Positions 38,001-50,600 of a stretch of 64,000 nt of DNA are shown one piece after another. The stretch is taken from NCBI GenBank assembly GCA_021234535.1, contig CM037843.1, forward strand, positions 32,613,200 through 32,677,199, in the 5' to 3' direction. The translations under genes were made by a program, and so were the position numbers. The DNA is from Stichopus chloronotus. Its lineage: Eukaryota > Echinodermata > Holothuroidea > Aspidochirotida > Stichopodidae. Positions within the stretch are counted from its first letter, which is position 1. Each line of letters opens with the position of its first letter. The notes under the pieces are model-generated. The model saw only the letters and a list, made by a program, of their open reading frames with translations. It did not search any database and was not told the origin of the DNA.

Positions 38001-41000
38001 TGTTGTCATCTCCTTTGTAAGTTACCGATCAGAAAATTGCAGGTGTGGATGAAGATGGCATGGATGTCCCAAGAAAGAAGCTACAACACACAAAAGTAAT
38101 ACAGCACTCTAAAATGTTCTCATCCCTTGTGAACTGGAAGTTATCCCACCGGACAAAATCTAATAGGATTAGCATAGATTAATCTTCCAGTTGTATCTCC
38201 TCAATTGCACCTCCCTGCTCTGATAGACTAGTGCTGAAAAAGCATTTGTCATACAAAATTGTTTCAGAACTCTGGTTTAGATAATACGAGGAATAAAAAG
38301 TCAGTGACTAGCAAATGTCTGAAAGAAACAAAACTCAACTCACATTGTTAGAATTCATTATAATTAGTACACATGATAAAAGATAATTTACCTGATCTTT
38401 GCCATTAGGACCCCAACACATAGCCTGAATCTCTTGCTGCTTGTTCAAAGTCTTAAAGTCTGTAAAATTGGTAGTGGTTTTCTTCACAAAATTCACACCT
38501 GAAGAAGAAAATACAACAAGCAGTCGATGAGAAACAACCTTGCTAAATTTCCTGCGAACATAACAGAACATCTACCGATTTCCCGCTGACATCTGTGTAG
38601 CCATACAAGTAGCACGCAAAGTGTGCGAGCAAATCGGTATGGAGATTTGGGGTTCCTAGCATATCAAAGGGATAAAATTGTTGCAACTGAGCACAAAAAG
38701 TATAACTGAAAAATTGTTCAATATTTGAAAAATCAATCACGATAACTGAACGTTAGACTATTTGCATAGTTGCGATATACGGTACCTTTTTAAATGTAAA
38801 AAATATAGTATCACCTACAAAATGTCAGAAATGAGTGAAACTTGAGTCCAATATTATACTATATAAATATGCAACAGCACTAGAATAAATGTCATGGAAT
38901 TCTTCACTAAAGAGCTAGGCATCTGTCCCGTGGCAAATAATAAAACCAAACAATTGTGTGGTAACACTGCACAAAATCATAGACCACGCTATACACTGTC
39001 AACTAGCTGCACTCCGAGCCCTGAGCGTTTGGCTTTGGAAAATTCCAAGAAAACTTTTTACCTGCAACACCCATTCAAAAATGGTAATGTCTGTATCTGC
39101 CATGAAATATCTCTAGGGTAAGCAATAAATAAACATTCTAAAATTGATTCCAACAAAAATTTAAAGGGGTTCCTTTCTTTGCATTCATGAATATTTCCAC
39201 TCAGATATTCCCTTCCCCTTAACTCACTCTTTGGTTGGCTCACTTCACTTGTTGAAACATCCAGTTCTATTTATGTTTTCACCCTTTCAATGTTGACAAT
39301 TTTCTCATTTATTTGATGACTGGCAGTTTGTTGTCTGGCCATTAACCCCAGTTAGACTCACACAAAACACCTGTGACATCGCTTTCATAACGCTCAAACC
39401 CGGCGACCTGTTGTGGCTATGACATTTGTACCAAACTTTTTTATCAGTGATGAATGTGACCACAAACAGGCAGTAGAAAGTTGCAGCAAAAAAAAGGTTA
39501 AAAACAAAAGTCATCTCCCCCATATTTCAAGATGGTTTTATTATGGCAATTTCATCTCTGCTTGTAACTTTATGTTTTCTAGAAGGGTGTTTGGCTCTAC
39601 CACTGCACTGCAAACACTAAACCAACACAGAAAATGTGCACGAGCACATTGCGAATCATTTGCGTGCATGGGGACAGAGGGTATGTAGACGATGGACACG
39701 TGCCATAAAGTACAGTAAGCAGCCAATAACTTTTGGTAACTTGCGTGGTCACTGTAGATATACTGGACTGGTAGGAATTTAGAATCAGTGACTGGAAGTG
39801 ACGTCAACAAGGTATCGGACAACTAAAAGAGTTGGTTTATCGTCTATGTTCTATCTTTTCTTATTTGTTCTCTCCTCGATATTTCAAAGTTGTGAATTTT
39901 CTGTGAAATGACCAATTGTTGATCACGTGGAAGAGGTGACAGAAGTTTAGTAGTGAGAGAGAATGAGGACGTAGGAGGGTTCAAACCTAGGATGTAAGGG
40001 TAATAGTTGCACTATAAGTCTTACCCACTATGCTAGGAGAGCAGACCTGGTGGTTGGGGGTTCGAAAATGCATACAATACACATAGGCTTATTCCAACCT
40101 AGTCACGTAACAATATTTATATATTCATGTAGTATAAATAAGTATCTATCCCCTAACCCTGACACCTAACCTGATCCAGGCAATGAATTCATCATTCACT
40201 CTATTTTAACAGCACGAAACCCATTCAACAAACTGTTGTGGCATAGGTAAGCTGGTTCCACTCCACTGAAAATGTACGATAGCCAGTGATGGTAGAGTCA
40301 CTTCCAGGCACTGATTCTACATTAGAACCACTGGGACTTTGTGGTTAAGCACAGAGGCAACCTGCTCTATTTTCCTACTTGAGTATCATAGGCAACAAAG
40401 ATCAAAAGGGCTTCTTTCCAATATTTTTCCCAACATTTTCTTTATATTCCCTCATTTATTTTGTTTCTCCAAAGATTTCTCGATATCTTCTCCCCCCCTT
40501 TTTTTTTTTTAATTAAAAAAAAAAATGTCCAAACTTGCAGGATTTCTCGTGAGCGTCGCGGATTCCAAGCAAACCAGGTTCAGAAGGTTTTCCAACACTG
40601 AACAACAGTAACGTTACATGCCTAACGCCTGTATTATAGTTTGGGCTAAGTTTGACAAAGTTAGAACTGGAGTAAGACTAGCCTAGACCTAACTTAGAGT
40701 AGTCTTTACTGGACACTTTGCTTAGGCTACTCTACTACCAGGCTTTGCCAAATTAACGTAGCCTACTTGTAAGTTGCACTATACATTACACTACGTATAA
40801 TACATTACAATTTACACTACAGTTAGTTTACATACAGTTACGTTGGCCTAGCCTATGGAACACTGTTTGCTGTCAATATTATTAGTGGAAGTGAACTTGA
40901 CATAACTGGCCAATTGAATCGACCGATACCAACAACCTTTGTGAAGTTTCAGAGCATGATAAAGGGGATTCGCATGACTTCCACATCATGTATCCTTCAT

Positions 41001-41057
41001 ACCTTTTAAAATCCCAGTTTCAGCTCCGATCCACACATGTTCACTGGAGGCCGCCAT
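29078..41057 (-). CDS. WDR74: WD repeat-containing protein 74 (Nsa1 homologue)
   Basis: Nucleolar seven-bladed WD40 protein for pre-60S ribosome assembly, released by the AAA ATPase NVL (yeast Rea/Rix7-Nsa1 system), and linked to MTR4 and the exosome. Ten exons: 41057-41003, 38498-38392, 34778-34596, 34047-33904, 33661-33557, 33179-33079, 32959-32904, 31299-31157, 29884-29828, 29260-29078. All junctions keep frame and give 377 residues; human WDR74 has 385. Landmarks match along the whole length: HVWIGAETGILKG at the N-terminus, IATGGKENELKVYDLE (about 137-152), VRHNFLDLRVPVW (164-176), RLYDLSTPQRRPVL (200-213), FAGSIRNIQCHP and GSCGLDR (about 260-285), LKSRLNCFL. The tail is acidic (EEEEMEKKKQDDDKDE) and ends in a basic nucleolar-type stretch KRKKSLEKPRGAKRTK. 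Introns 1 and 2 (2.5 and 3.6 kb) hold mobile elements. It converges with C1D, 3.35 kb between stops. Confidence 0.95.
31040..31055 (-). promoter_or_regulatory. Perfect DR4 nuclear-receptor-type site
   Basis: The minus strand reads AGGTCAAAGTAGGTCA, two exact half-sites 4 nt apart, in WDR74 intron 8. It is a sequence match only. Confidence 0.3.
35731..37795. mobile_element. hAT-type DNA transposon, non-autonomous, in WDR74 intron 2
   Basis: The element begins CAGTGGCGGCAC (35731-35742) and ends GTGCCCCCACTG (37784-37795). These are inverted repeats matching at 11 of 12 positions. It is flanked by a perfect 8-bp duplication CTGTTCAA at 35723-35730 and 37796-37803. An 8-bp target duplication plus CAGTGGCGG-like ends is diagnostic of the hAT superfamily. 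Both ends carry G- or C-rich subterminal tracts (GGGGGG, CCCCCC). No transposase reading frame is visible in the 2065 bp, so it would need one supplied in trans. The interior instead contains a decayed gag-like segment on the minus strand (36470-37060). An exact duplication suggests a fairly recent insertion. Confidence 0.85.
36470..37060 (-). pseudogene. Decayed BEL/Pao-type LTR retrotransposon gag-like fragment inside the hAT element
   Basis: Minus-strand frames encode a charged, helical, coiled-coil-like stretch (about 37060-36690). A segment with LPLELPKAEISPYDGDP and a Trp-Ser-Phe motif follows at about 36690-36500. That order resembles the DUF1759-like region of BEL/Pao gag proteins, where a helical region precedes LPK..(I/L)..(Y/F).GDP...(W)..F. 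At least two frameshifts and a stop interrupt it, so it is not functional. No protease, reverse transcriptase or LTR was seen nearby. The assignment rests on motif resemblance only. Confidence 0.5.
39960..40060 (-). repeat. tRNA-derived SINE or tRNA-like fragment in WDR74 intron 1
   Basis: The minus strand carries TAGCATAGTGGGTAAGAC, a pol III box A-like sequence. About 35 nt later comes GGTTTGAACCC, a box B-like match. The acceptor stem does not pair (GCTCTCC against TACGTCC), so it is not a working tRNA. A second CGAACCCCCAACC box-B-like piece lies just upstream at about 40058. The arrangement fits a decayed tRNA-type SINE. Confidence 0.45.
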
Positions 41058-41060
41058 GTT
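41050..41060 (-). promoter_or_regulatory. YY1-like element overlapping the WDR74 start codon
   Basis: On the minus strand the start codon sits in AACATGGCGGC, an exact match to the downstream YY1 consensus AAnATGGCGGC. Such sites overlapping the first codons are common in animal housekeeping and ribosome-biogenesis genes. The match is seen directly; YY1 use here is inferred. It also supplies a good Kozak context (A at -3, G at +4), supporting this start. Confidence 0.5.
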
Positions 41061-44000
41061 CGTTTTAGAGTTTCAGTCAGACTTAGTTCTTTGGCACATG
41101 CATGCACAGAAAACCTATTGCAGAAATTGCAATAGCGCCGCCACATATGTTTCACATTTACTCTGTGAAACCCTAACAGATTTGATAATTTCAAAGCTGT
41201 TTAGGTCAGGTGATGCTCAACCCTCTTTACCCAAATCATATTGCTGTAATTCCTGATAGGGGCCACCATAGAAGAAAAAGAGCATATGAGGTTCCCTCTC
41301 ACCATTATTCACCCTGACATTTCACCCCCGACATTCAACCATCAATATAGTCCAATGCAGGCGGGTAGTCAGGCAGGGGCATGACCGTTCATGTGCACCT
41401 TCGTGTGGATAGAAAATCATTTCTACTAGTAAACGGGAGGCCCCGGTATCATTTACAGGTTTTTTTCAGCAAAAGTAGTAACAAATTTAATAAATGTACG
41501 TATTTTTTTTATAACAATTTATTACTTCTGAAATTGCAAAAATTTCGAGCGCTATTCATCTTCAGTTACATTTTACGTAGACTGATAGTGATACTGTTTC
41601 ATTAATCGTGTTTGTGTAAAGGTTCCACAATTCGTGTGATTATGATTCTACAGGAACACGGTACAACTAAAATCGATAACATACGAAGTTGTTTTCTTTT
41701 TCTTATTGTGTGAAAGATTCATCGTATGGCATGTAGCTACAATTGAGTTCATTCCTATGAGGTGTAGGTACCCCCTCTGCCTCACTTAGAACCTGGCTTC
41801 ATCCAGGACTATGATGGCACTTCTCACGTTGAACCAAGTGGATGGATCATGATGGCAATCCCAACCCCCCCCCCCCCCTTCACCAGGAGCCGATTGCTGA
41901 TTTTCGCAAGAACGAAACGGCATCAGGTAAGGCAATTTCCTACGATTCAGGGGTGTTTTTTCATCTAAAAATTTTCTGGCACGATCCCACCAACCAAAGG
42001 TGGCGCTTCACTCAGACAGTCCATAATTCTACCTACTATGTAAGTGACCATTGGTCCCACTTGAACCTCCCCCACCCCCTCCCCCACAATGCAGGAAAAA
42101 ATGTACACTCGCCGTAACTAGTGGTCGCGCCCCTCCGTGAGGCGTTTGTGCCCATTAGAGACTATTCCTGGCCAGGGGCCTGGTCCAAATTGCCCATCTA
42201 GTAAAGTTGGACTGTAGATGCATTTGCCGACAAAACTCTGATGTGTCTTTGTGTGGTTACGCCAACATTGGTTTTGTTCCGATAAACATAAAATGGGTGT
42301 TAAGTAATTCAGGTTTTAGAATGTATCCTTTGAGGAAATTCTTTAAATTACGATGATAAATGGTTTAATGTTACTAAAAATGTAACTGTGCCAGAAGAGG
42401 CTCGCTGGTTCATGGGTGTGGACTCATCTCCAAAAGTGAGAGTTACTTTCCACATTTTACGAATTGTTATCCAGTTTGAAAAAAAAATGAGGTCACCTAC
42501 ATGACAAATGGTGCACTATGTGGTTTAAATTTACCGTCTAAAATGTGTCAATTTTGCATTCTATGTTATGGTGTTTACAACTTTTATGCAAAAGCCGTTG
42601 GAATCCTCTCATCGTCATTCATCCCAATTGAAAATCAAGGATTGTATTGGCTGCAGTATCCTGAAAACGCCCGGTCATTGAAAAATTCCATAAAAATCAT
42701 CTTTTATCTCACTGCTTGTGCTCGACCTAACGTATAATTTATCTTTCCAAATGCGCTTAGATACTCCACTGACTAATACTATGATCAAAGTGATAAAACG
42801 GTAAGTTGTTGACAATATTAATTGGTGAGATCAAAGAATTATAATGGTGTTCGCCCTAGCCTATAGCTTCGTAGTAGCAGATAATAAATTGATTGAATAA
42901 ATGGTAAGTGCTCACTACATACTCAGGTAAAAGATGTTTGTCCGGATACTACATTACAAACACTGGTAATGACATGACGACTAGCCTTATGTAAGTACGT
43001 ACAAACGTACACACGTACAGTTGATTCATAGAAATTCTATGAGTTGGCTAGATTACGTCGCGCCCTGTGCGTGGCAGAACATACGTTATCAGTTACAAGG
43101 AAAGCTGTGAACGATAAAAGGATTATAGGGAGTTGTTAAAGTACATCTTACTTAACTTTTGGTTTTTTCTTTCTCCAAAACGAGTCGAAGCATATCTATG
43201 TGACAGATTTGTGTTAAAAAAATGATCTGCTGAGGACAGATTTTGTTACAGAGCACCCCCGTAGAGAAAAAAAAAAATGAAATTTTTGTAATTTTATAAT
43301 GTTTTGGCTCGTAAGATAATATTCATGAGACTGTGTGTTATGCTTCTCCTTAACTTTGCAGTAAGAATTTTCTTGATTGAAGGCCATCAGTGTCTACTTG
43401 CAGACGGTCCAGGCGTCAAGTTAAAGTTGGAATTCAATGACAAGGCAAGGACCGCAAATATGTATAAGACAAATCGGGGATAGCTAAGAGAATCTCACAA
43501 AATGGGGCTGCATTTGGCCCGTATAAGCCGAAGGTTGCCCTGATCCAGGGCTACCATATGACGTCTGTAAATCCATTACTTTATTAAAGTTTCATAACTG
43601 AACTCAACCAATGATGCCTTTCCACTTAGACAGTATTGCTTGAGTACAGGACCGCAGTAGTCAGTCACGGCTCACAAATTCATTTCAAATACTGTTCTGG
43701 TCCGTCTGACATTAATTATGAACTCCTGGCCTGACACTATGAAAGCAACTACACTATTTTCATCATCGCATCAAGAATAACACTGGGCAATGATAACATT
43801 TGTTCATGTGAGTCTGGAATTACAGAACTTGCCATAAATCCTTTTGAGTAATGATATTGTTGTAATTAAACCATAAATGTTGCAACGCTATGTCTCACGT
43901 AGAATGATGAATACTGTAGTAGGTCTTGATAACGCTGGGTAGTTTTAACACTGAACAATTTAAATTTACGTGCATACCTCACTCTTGAGGTATGTCTGTC

Positions 44001-47000
44001 ACAGGTAATCTGATAATGGACACAATGGGAAACTTGGGGGGGTTAGCATTTAGGGGTTTTCTTTCTATCAGATTTATGACAGATGTCACAAACACCAAAC
44101 ACCTTTCCTTTCAGAAAATGGTCGGCAATTTTATAGTAGTCCCTATACATCTCCCTCCTCTTGCAGCAAAAGAAGGAAATGTTGAAATATCTGTAAGGTG
44201 TACCTGTATATTGTTTTGTTTACTAGGGTAAAAAACAGGGACATTAGTGAGAAAACCGAAATTATACCATGTAACTTTAAGTAATCGTCCTGAGAATCGC
44301 AAACTTGAGGACTAGAAGCAAAACATTATCGTTTTGAAGTGGTGCACATTTTGGATGCTCTACTTTGTGCTCATCGCCTGTGCCGATCATTGACATGGAA
44401 ACGTGAGAGCCATGTAACGTATACGGCCCCTAAACTCAAAGTTGTAAGGGATAATAGGTCAATATATCCACTTACACCCTGCTATTATTTTTGCTCATCT
44501 GTTACTTCCTTGGTTTTGTTGGCTTTTCCCCAATCAAATTTACTCAGACTGCATTCTTCTCTCCGTGACTTTCAACTTGTGCAACTGGGGAGAAATATTG
44601 TTTATTATGATCACCGTTTACGGTGCTTGATTCATTCTCCATTTGTTTTTTTTTTCCTTTTTTTTTTGCGACTGGTAAGAATTAAAGGTAATGAGTCAAA
44701 CTGACGACATATCATCACATCAAACTCATTCTGCGAAGGTTTCAGCTCTTAGGTATACCTAAAATATTTCCAGAGCGTTGCTGTCAACAGAAAAGTCAAA
44801 GAGAATATTGAAACTGACTTCGCTTTTTGTTTTCAGCGTTTGTTTATTTTTCATAATGACATCATTTCACTCTTGAACAGATACAAATTGATATCAAAAT
44901 TTCATTTTTTTCTACATACTTACGTTTTGTTTGGCATTGATACCACATAGGCAGGCTAAATATGTCGCGTGAACAATCGCCACAATTTGAACTTCTACTT
45001 ATGGTTAAGGATCAACATAACGTACAAAAGTAATTTACAGATGTGATACCAATTATAATAAGATGATAGCCAGGCTCTCGTTAACAGATTTTAACATTAA
45101 TCGTGGACTTGGAGGCTCATTCTGTCAGCCTACTCAGTATGTTCTTTAACTATATTGATCTCATTAATCAGTAGGGTACATAATATACCCACCACTAGAA
45201 ATCTCGTTTTTCAATCATGATTTTAGACCTTTACAACGTTATTCTAAACTCAGTCTTGAGAGCTTTAAGTGTTTTGCCCACCCAAGTGAAAATCCCCCCC
45301 CCCCCCATTGTGAAACAGTGACTCCCCCTTAAACGTCCCGCCCACCAACAAAAACTCCTCTCGGGAAGACAATAGATTACAGGAAACTGCCATTTCGAAG
45401 AGATTAAGAAATCATCTATAAAGGACACTATTTTGCATCATTTATCATCTGAGTTATAAAAATTTCAGCATGAACGTGCAGGTGTTTCGCCTCAACTGAA
45501 TTGCTTTGCAGCGAGCGCGCTTCACGCGTAACTGTCCCCCCCCCCCCCTGCCCCGTCATCCTTGAAAATCTGTGGAAAACACTAAAACTAATTTCATGAA
45601 CATTAAAACAGTGACATTCTGCTCAACATTCGGATTACATCACCTTCAAAGAAAGATCGATGATTGCCATTCACAGAAATACTATGTCTGTCTTGATGGC
45701 TGAATGTGGGACATTATGTTCCATTTCACTGCACACGTGACCTAATAACCATCCTTCTTTATTCCCTATTGATAGAACATATACTCACTATGCTGCATGT
45801 CATTTTTACCATGATTGTAGGCCTTTGAAGTGTAAATGGGCAAGGGTCTTTACGGCTTCCCCCCACCACTTTTGCCGGTGAGACACCGAGAAGTTGCGTA
45901 TAGAAACACCACAGAACAGAATTTGCTTCGAAAGCATATCACGTGATGGCATTTGGTTAGTTTAAAAGTACTGACACATCCTTCGAAAGATTACAGGTTA
46001 ATATATGATATCGTTTACATTACTGTACATTGATAAGTATATGACATCATGTCGACATTTAAGTACTCCAAGTTTAGCGCCGTCCATAATTGTTACACTA
46101 TACACAAATATTATACACATTTGCCTCGCAACATCTGAATTTTAAGAAACCACGGTTACCTGGATACTTGGGAAATATATAGTCATATATGCATGGATAG
46201 ATTAATTTGACATTAACTATTAAGTCCAGAGAATGGACAACAGTGACATCTTAGATATGAATGTGCACGCATGTATGTAGTATGCATGTATTTACGTAAA
46301 TCGACTGCGCGGCAGGTAAATTAATTTTGTATGCCAACCTTGCTTTTTGAGACACGTTTTTAAACTTTTCAGGATTCCTTACTTAGCATGACTGACTATG
46401 AACTGAGAGAATATTTGGTGCATTATTTCAGAGTAACCATAACTTACCATACAAATTAATCGAAACAAACCCGAAGCTTAGGTCCTAAAACTGAATAATT
46501 GATAGATTTCAAGGAAACCATCTGTTTACTAGCTTGATTGAGTGCTGGTAACCAAAGAATAGGATGCGGAGGGAGAAAAGGAGACAATTTAACAGATTTC
46601 ATTGAATGACTTTGGTTCATATGTGGAATGTCAGTCACAAAGATTTAAACCGAATGAAATGAATTACGACTATATAAGACTGCCAAAGTGGACTGCATTG
46701 AAGGACGGAGAGTTGAAAGTATTAAAAAAATGTTGTTGTCTTTATTTCTATTGAAAGGAATGCGTACAATTTAATATATATATTGTTTTTTTTTCATATA
46801 AGCTTTGGATATGTTGAATACTATTAACAATATTGCATTTGGTTTAACGTTTATTTATTTATGTGTCCTTCCATTACTCGATAGTGTTTTCAATATCTAC
46901 ATAGCACAATTGTCAAAACAATTGTTATTTTGCAGTTGACTCAGTTTCCATCACTCTTTAAGTCTGTGTATGTTTTCTAAGATACTGTATGGTTAGAGCA

Positions 47001-50000
47001 ATAATAAGAAGAAACGTACTCATTTGAATGTACAAGATGATGCTGAAGAAAAAGATAATCATCGGATGGACAGAAGGACTCAAAAAGAAACATAGAACTA
47101 GATGAAGAGAAATGGAAGAGGTAAAAATGATAGGACTAAAGATCCTTCTATTAGGTCGCGACTTATTTGCCAGATGTTATAAAACTAAAAGATCAGCTCT
47201 TATATCACACAAACAGGTCAGCTACTATGCCACTAATTGGTCAGCTATTATGCTACTCATTGATCGCCTTTTATGTCACTAATAGGTCAGCTATTCTGCC
47301 ACCGTTAAAGATGTCAGATGATATCAGCCCGTGGTCCAGGGGGTTCGGGGGGGGGTTGGATGAATCCCCCCACAAGATCTGGAGTTCCGCTAAACCAATG
47401 ACGTTAGGCCTAACTTAGCAACATATATGAGTTGTAATTGTTGGCCATAATTGTCGGGTAACATCTTTCACTTGTGGTAAAATCGACCTCCCCCCCCCCT
47501 ACTGACAAAGCTGCATGGGGCCTGGATATTGAACTAACAAATCAGCAACTTTACCGTAAACCTTTCTTTGACTCATCAGCTCTAATGAAAGTAACATATC
47601 AGCTACTATGCCACTAAGATGTCAGTTACTATATCCCACTAACATGTCAGCTATTATGACGCTCACGTGTCCGTCATTATCAGGACAGTAATTTGCAAGA
47701 TATTATTGCCACTGACTGGTCAGAGGGTTTGCGCCATCATGTTCACCTATTTAATTATGCCACAAGTTGGCCACTTATTCTGCCACTATAACTGGTAAGT
47801 TATGCCTCTAATTTGTCAGTTATTATGACACTAAGAAGCCTGTGGGGCAATTATGTCACTGATTGGTTAGCTTAGAATTTACAACAAGTTGATGGAAATG
47901 TCGATGTGGGTAACTAAGACTGAGACCTGCGCACCCTCCTGAATGAATCTACAGAACCCTTGATAAACTTTATAAAAAAAAATGGGAAACAGTCAAATTA
48001 CACACAAAAAAGCATAATATTCAATAGTGCTTAAACTGACAGGAATAAAAACAAACCGTAATATAAGCTGCTTTCGGATGAAATGTATGTAGGATTATGA
48101 ATATTCATTGACAGTTCACCAGAATGTCAACAATAATTGCTTTCATATCCATCACATACTGAAGTTGACCTTGAACAAAATGAGCAGCTGTATTGCTATA
48201 ATAGCAGTACAGTCCCAAGCTCGTGTTGACCTCGGGTAGCATTAAAGTGAAGGTATTCACATTGGGCCACGAAAATTATAACAATGTGTTCTGTTGTGTA
48301 TAGTCTTACATGATCTTCACTATCCAGAGGTAGAAATCTGGGAAAACTTTTGCTCACGATTCTCGAGGAATAGTTGCGAATCACGTGATAAAATGTACAA
48401 ACCTTGATTACATTGTTATAGAAGTTAATCGTTAGCAAACGTATATCGAGAATAATTCGGGCATAACATAATAACTATCAAGAAGAATATTTGGCTTCTT
48501 TGGTGAGATAAACATTTTCACTTAGAGATTTTTCCCTCTAATACATTTTAGACCCAAAATGTTAAAGGGAAAATGGGAATAAAGGTAGAAATTGCACTGA
48601 AGGTCTGTGAATATATCATTGGCATTGTTTGGACACATGGTAATGAAAGACATACAGGGGATAAAACTACAATGAATATGTTGTACACCTTCAGTGATTT
48701 TGTCACATTGAATCATATGTCGATATGCAATTAATTAGTTCATAAATCTAAAGGAATATTTCAAACTGTTCACATCTATTTTGAAGTACATGTGAGCCGA
48801 CGAAGACATATTGTCGACTACAAGACTTTTCACAAAGAAAGTATCTTCTTCACATCTTATGTCATAAAAACATGAAAAACGGCTACAAAGAAATCATTGG
48901 AACTCACCAAATGACTCAAGGTAGGACTATGAAACGGTTCTGTCTGTACTTAGTTTTTCAATTAATCTCAATGTAAAACCTAAATTCAATTGGACCACAG
49001 GGCGACATTGAGAATTGCATCATGGAACGTATCCTCGGCTATGAATATGTATGACTATGACGTAATCAAGACTTCTCGCTACGTCAGTGACCGGTACGGA
49101 GCTCTGTGTATGATCTGTTTGAAAGCCTACTTCATTGACCCATATGGAGCTCTGTGTGACCTGTGTCTTACATTGTGACTGGTATTGAGCTCTGTGTAAT
49201 GTGTCCACTGCGACTTCAGTGACCGATATTATAAAGTTCCTTACGTCTGTAAAATAGTCTCTTTGTACTACTGTTTTTCACTGTGATAACGAGTCTATAC
49301 TAGTATTCTGAATGGTTCTGTGTAAATAATAGTATCCAGAACTCGTTCTGTGTAGAGTTTCAGTCACAAGACCTACTAAATATAGAATTATTCAATTTTG
49401 CATAGTAGACTATGTTGAGTCTGCCTTTCAAGGTATCCTATGTTATAGTTGTATGTAGTAGGTCTGCTGCGTAATTCCTTTTCGATAGAAAAAGGGTAAC
49501 GAGGCGGACGATGCACCTATTTTACTATGTCACTGATGACAGAACTTATTTTAAGTTAGTAGTCTTCATTTTCATTTTATTGCAACTTTGCAGGAGTAGT
49601 TCGTTGCAGCAGTAATCCTTTGAATAGTTTCGTGATTCCGATTAAATCATTCGCCCTTATTTGCACACCTTAGAATAAGGAAAAAAGTCAAATGAAGAAT
49701 GAAAATTATGCTAGGAAGACAAAGGCCCACTCTTTACATTCCTTAATTTCCCCCTCCCCTCCTCTTATACTCCATCCAAGTCATTGCATTCCTCATCGCA
49801 ATCGATGCAAAGAAAATGAATTTGGAATGGCAGAAAGGAAACGAGCCAGCCACGATCATAATTTGTGAACCACACGCGACGTCAAGACTGGAGTAATATG
49901 TCCAACCTTAACAGATCGACTGTACATTATCAAAAACACGGTCTTCAAGACATAGGTTTATTGCAGAATCCGTTTGAGTACGAATCTCATGGTATGTTCT

Positions 50001-50119
50001 TTGGTTTTTTTAGAAGGAATTTGAGAAACTCGATGTTTCCCAGTCCATTTAATTCTAGTATTTTTAATTTTGCCTGTCCTGTATAACTCTTCCACAGTCG
50101 GACGATGAACACTGCCATG
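41061..50119. other. Intergenic region upstream of WDR74, downstream of bestrophin
   Basis: About 9 kb without a recognisable gene. It holds C tracts of 13-14 nt at 41865-41878, 45294-45306 and 45536-45548. Near 45505 a GCGAGCGCGCTTCACGCG stretch resembles subterminal parts of the hAT family. The 47-kb minisatellite also lies here. Short frames such as 42501-42737 and 44339-44704 have no identifiable domains. Confidence 0.55.
47190..47880 (+). repeat. Interrupted degenerate minisatellite, about 23-bp unit
   Basis: Units of the type GGTCAGCTATTATGCCACTAA repeat at 47205-47310 and again at 47595-47880. They are separated by about 280 bp containing G and C tracts. The array has drifted strongly. 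It is intergenic, between WDR74 and the bestrophin gene. Confidence 0.65.
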
Positions 50120-50125
50120 TTTATT
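50120..50125 (-). terminator. Possible polyadenylation signal of the bestrophin gene
   Basis: A canonical AATAAA on the minus strand lies about 475 nt after the bestrophin stop. The intervening 50126-50600 contains a TATTA-type microsatellite and an AG-rich run and would be 3' UTR. Other cleavage signals are possible. Confidence 0.3.
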
Positions 50126-50384
50126 CATTACCATGACTGTGACGTGGATATCATCATGCTTGGGCTCTGACAGGGAAAGGAGTCCTGCGATTACTATCTG
50201 CAAAACTTAATGCTTAACTACGTGCCCTAAAATTATAGAGAGAGACAGAGAGAGAGAAGAAATACCAGCCTTTTGCTCTGACATCCAGCAAATCACTAAA
50301 GTAACATTTCCCACACTACAAATGTTGAATCCAAACCATAGAATGTGATTAAATACGTCGCTATAGAATACCATTGTTATTACT

Positions 50385-50410
50385 ATCTATTATTATTATT
50401 ATTATTAATA
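50385..50410 (+). repeat. (TAT)n microsatellite
   Basis: About eight TAT/ATT triplets, in the presumed 3' UTR region of the bestrophin gene. Confidence 0.75.
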
Positions 50411-50600
50411 TCTGTGTCAACCCCCACACTAAAACCTTGACAAACGACGACAAGATGACTTCATTATGTAACTTGCACATAGAGATGATTAAAACAGCCT
50501 TTTATAATTCTGAATAACGCATCACTTTCAAGGAACGTTTTTCATTAGGTTAGTTAAATTACTTGACTTTTTTTCTTTTTGTATTTCTTCTTTTTTTCCT

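Noticed and set aside
39960..40060. Functional tRNA gene
   Set aside because: Acceptor and T stems do not pair; only promoter-box resemblance remains.
49958..50203. Alternative last bestrophin exon on the minus strand after a TTTTGCAG acceptor
   Set aside because: No recognisable domain; it contains an AATAAA and lies in the likely 3' UTR; the 50601 stop already ends a typical tail.
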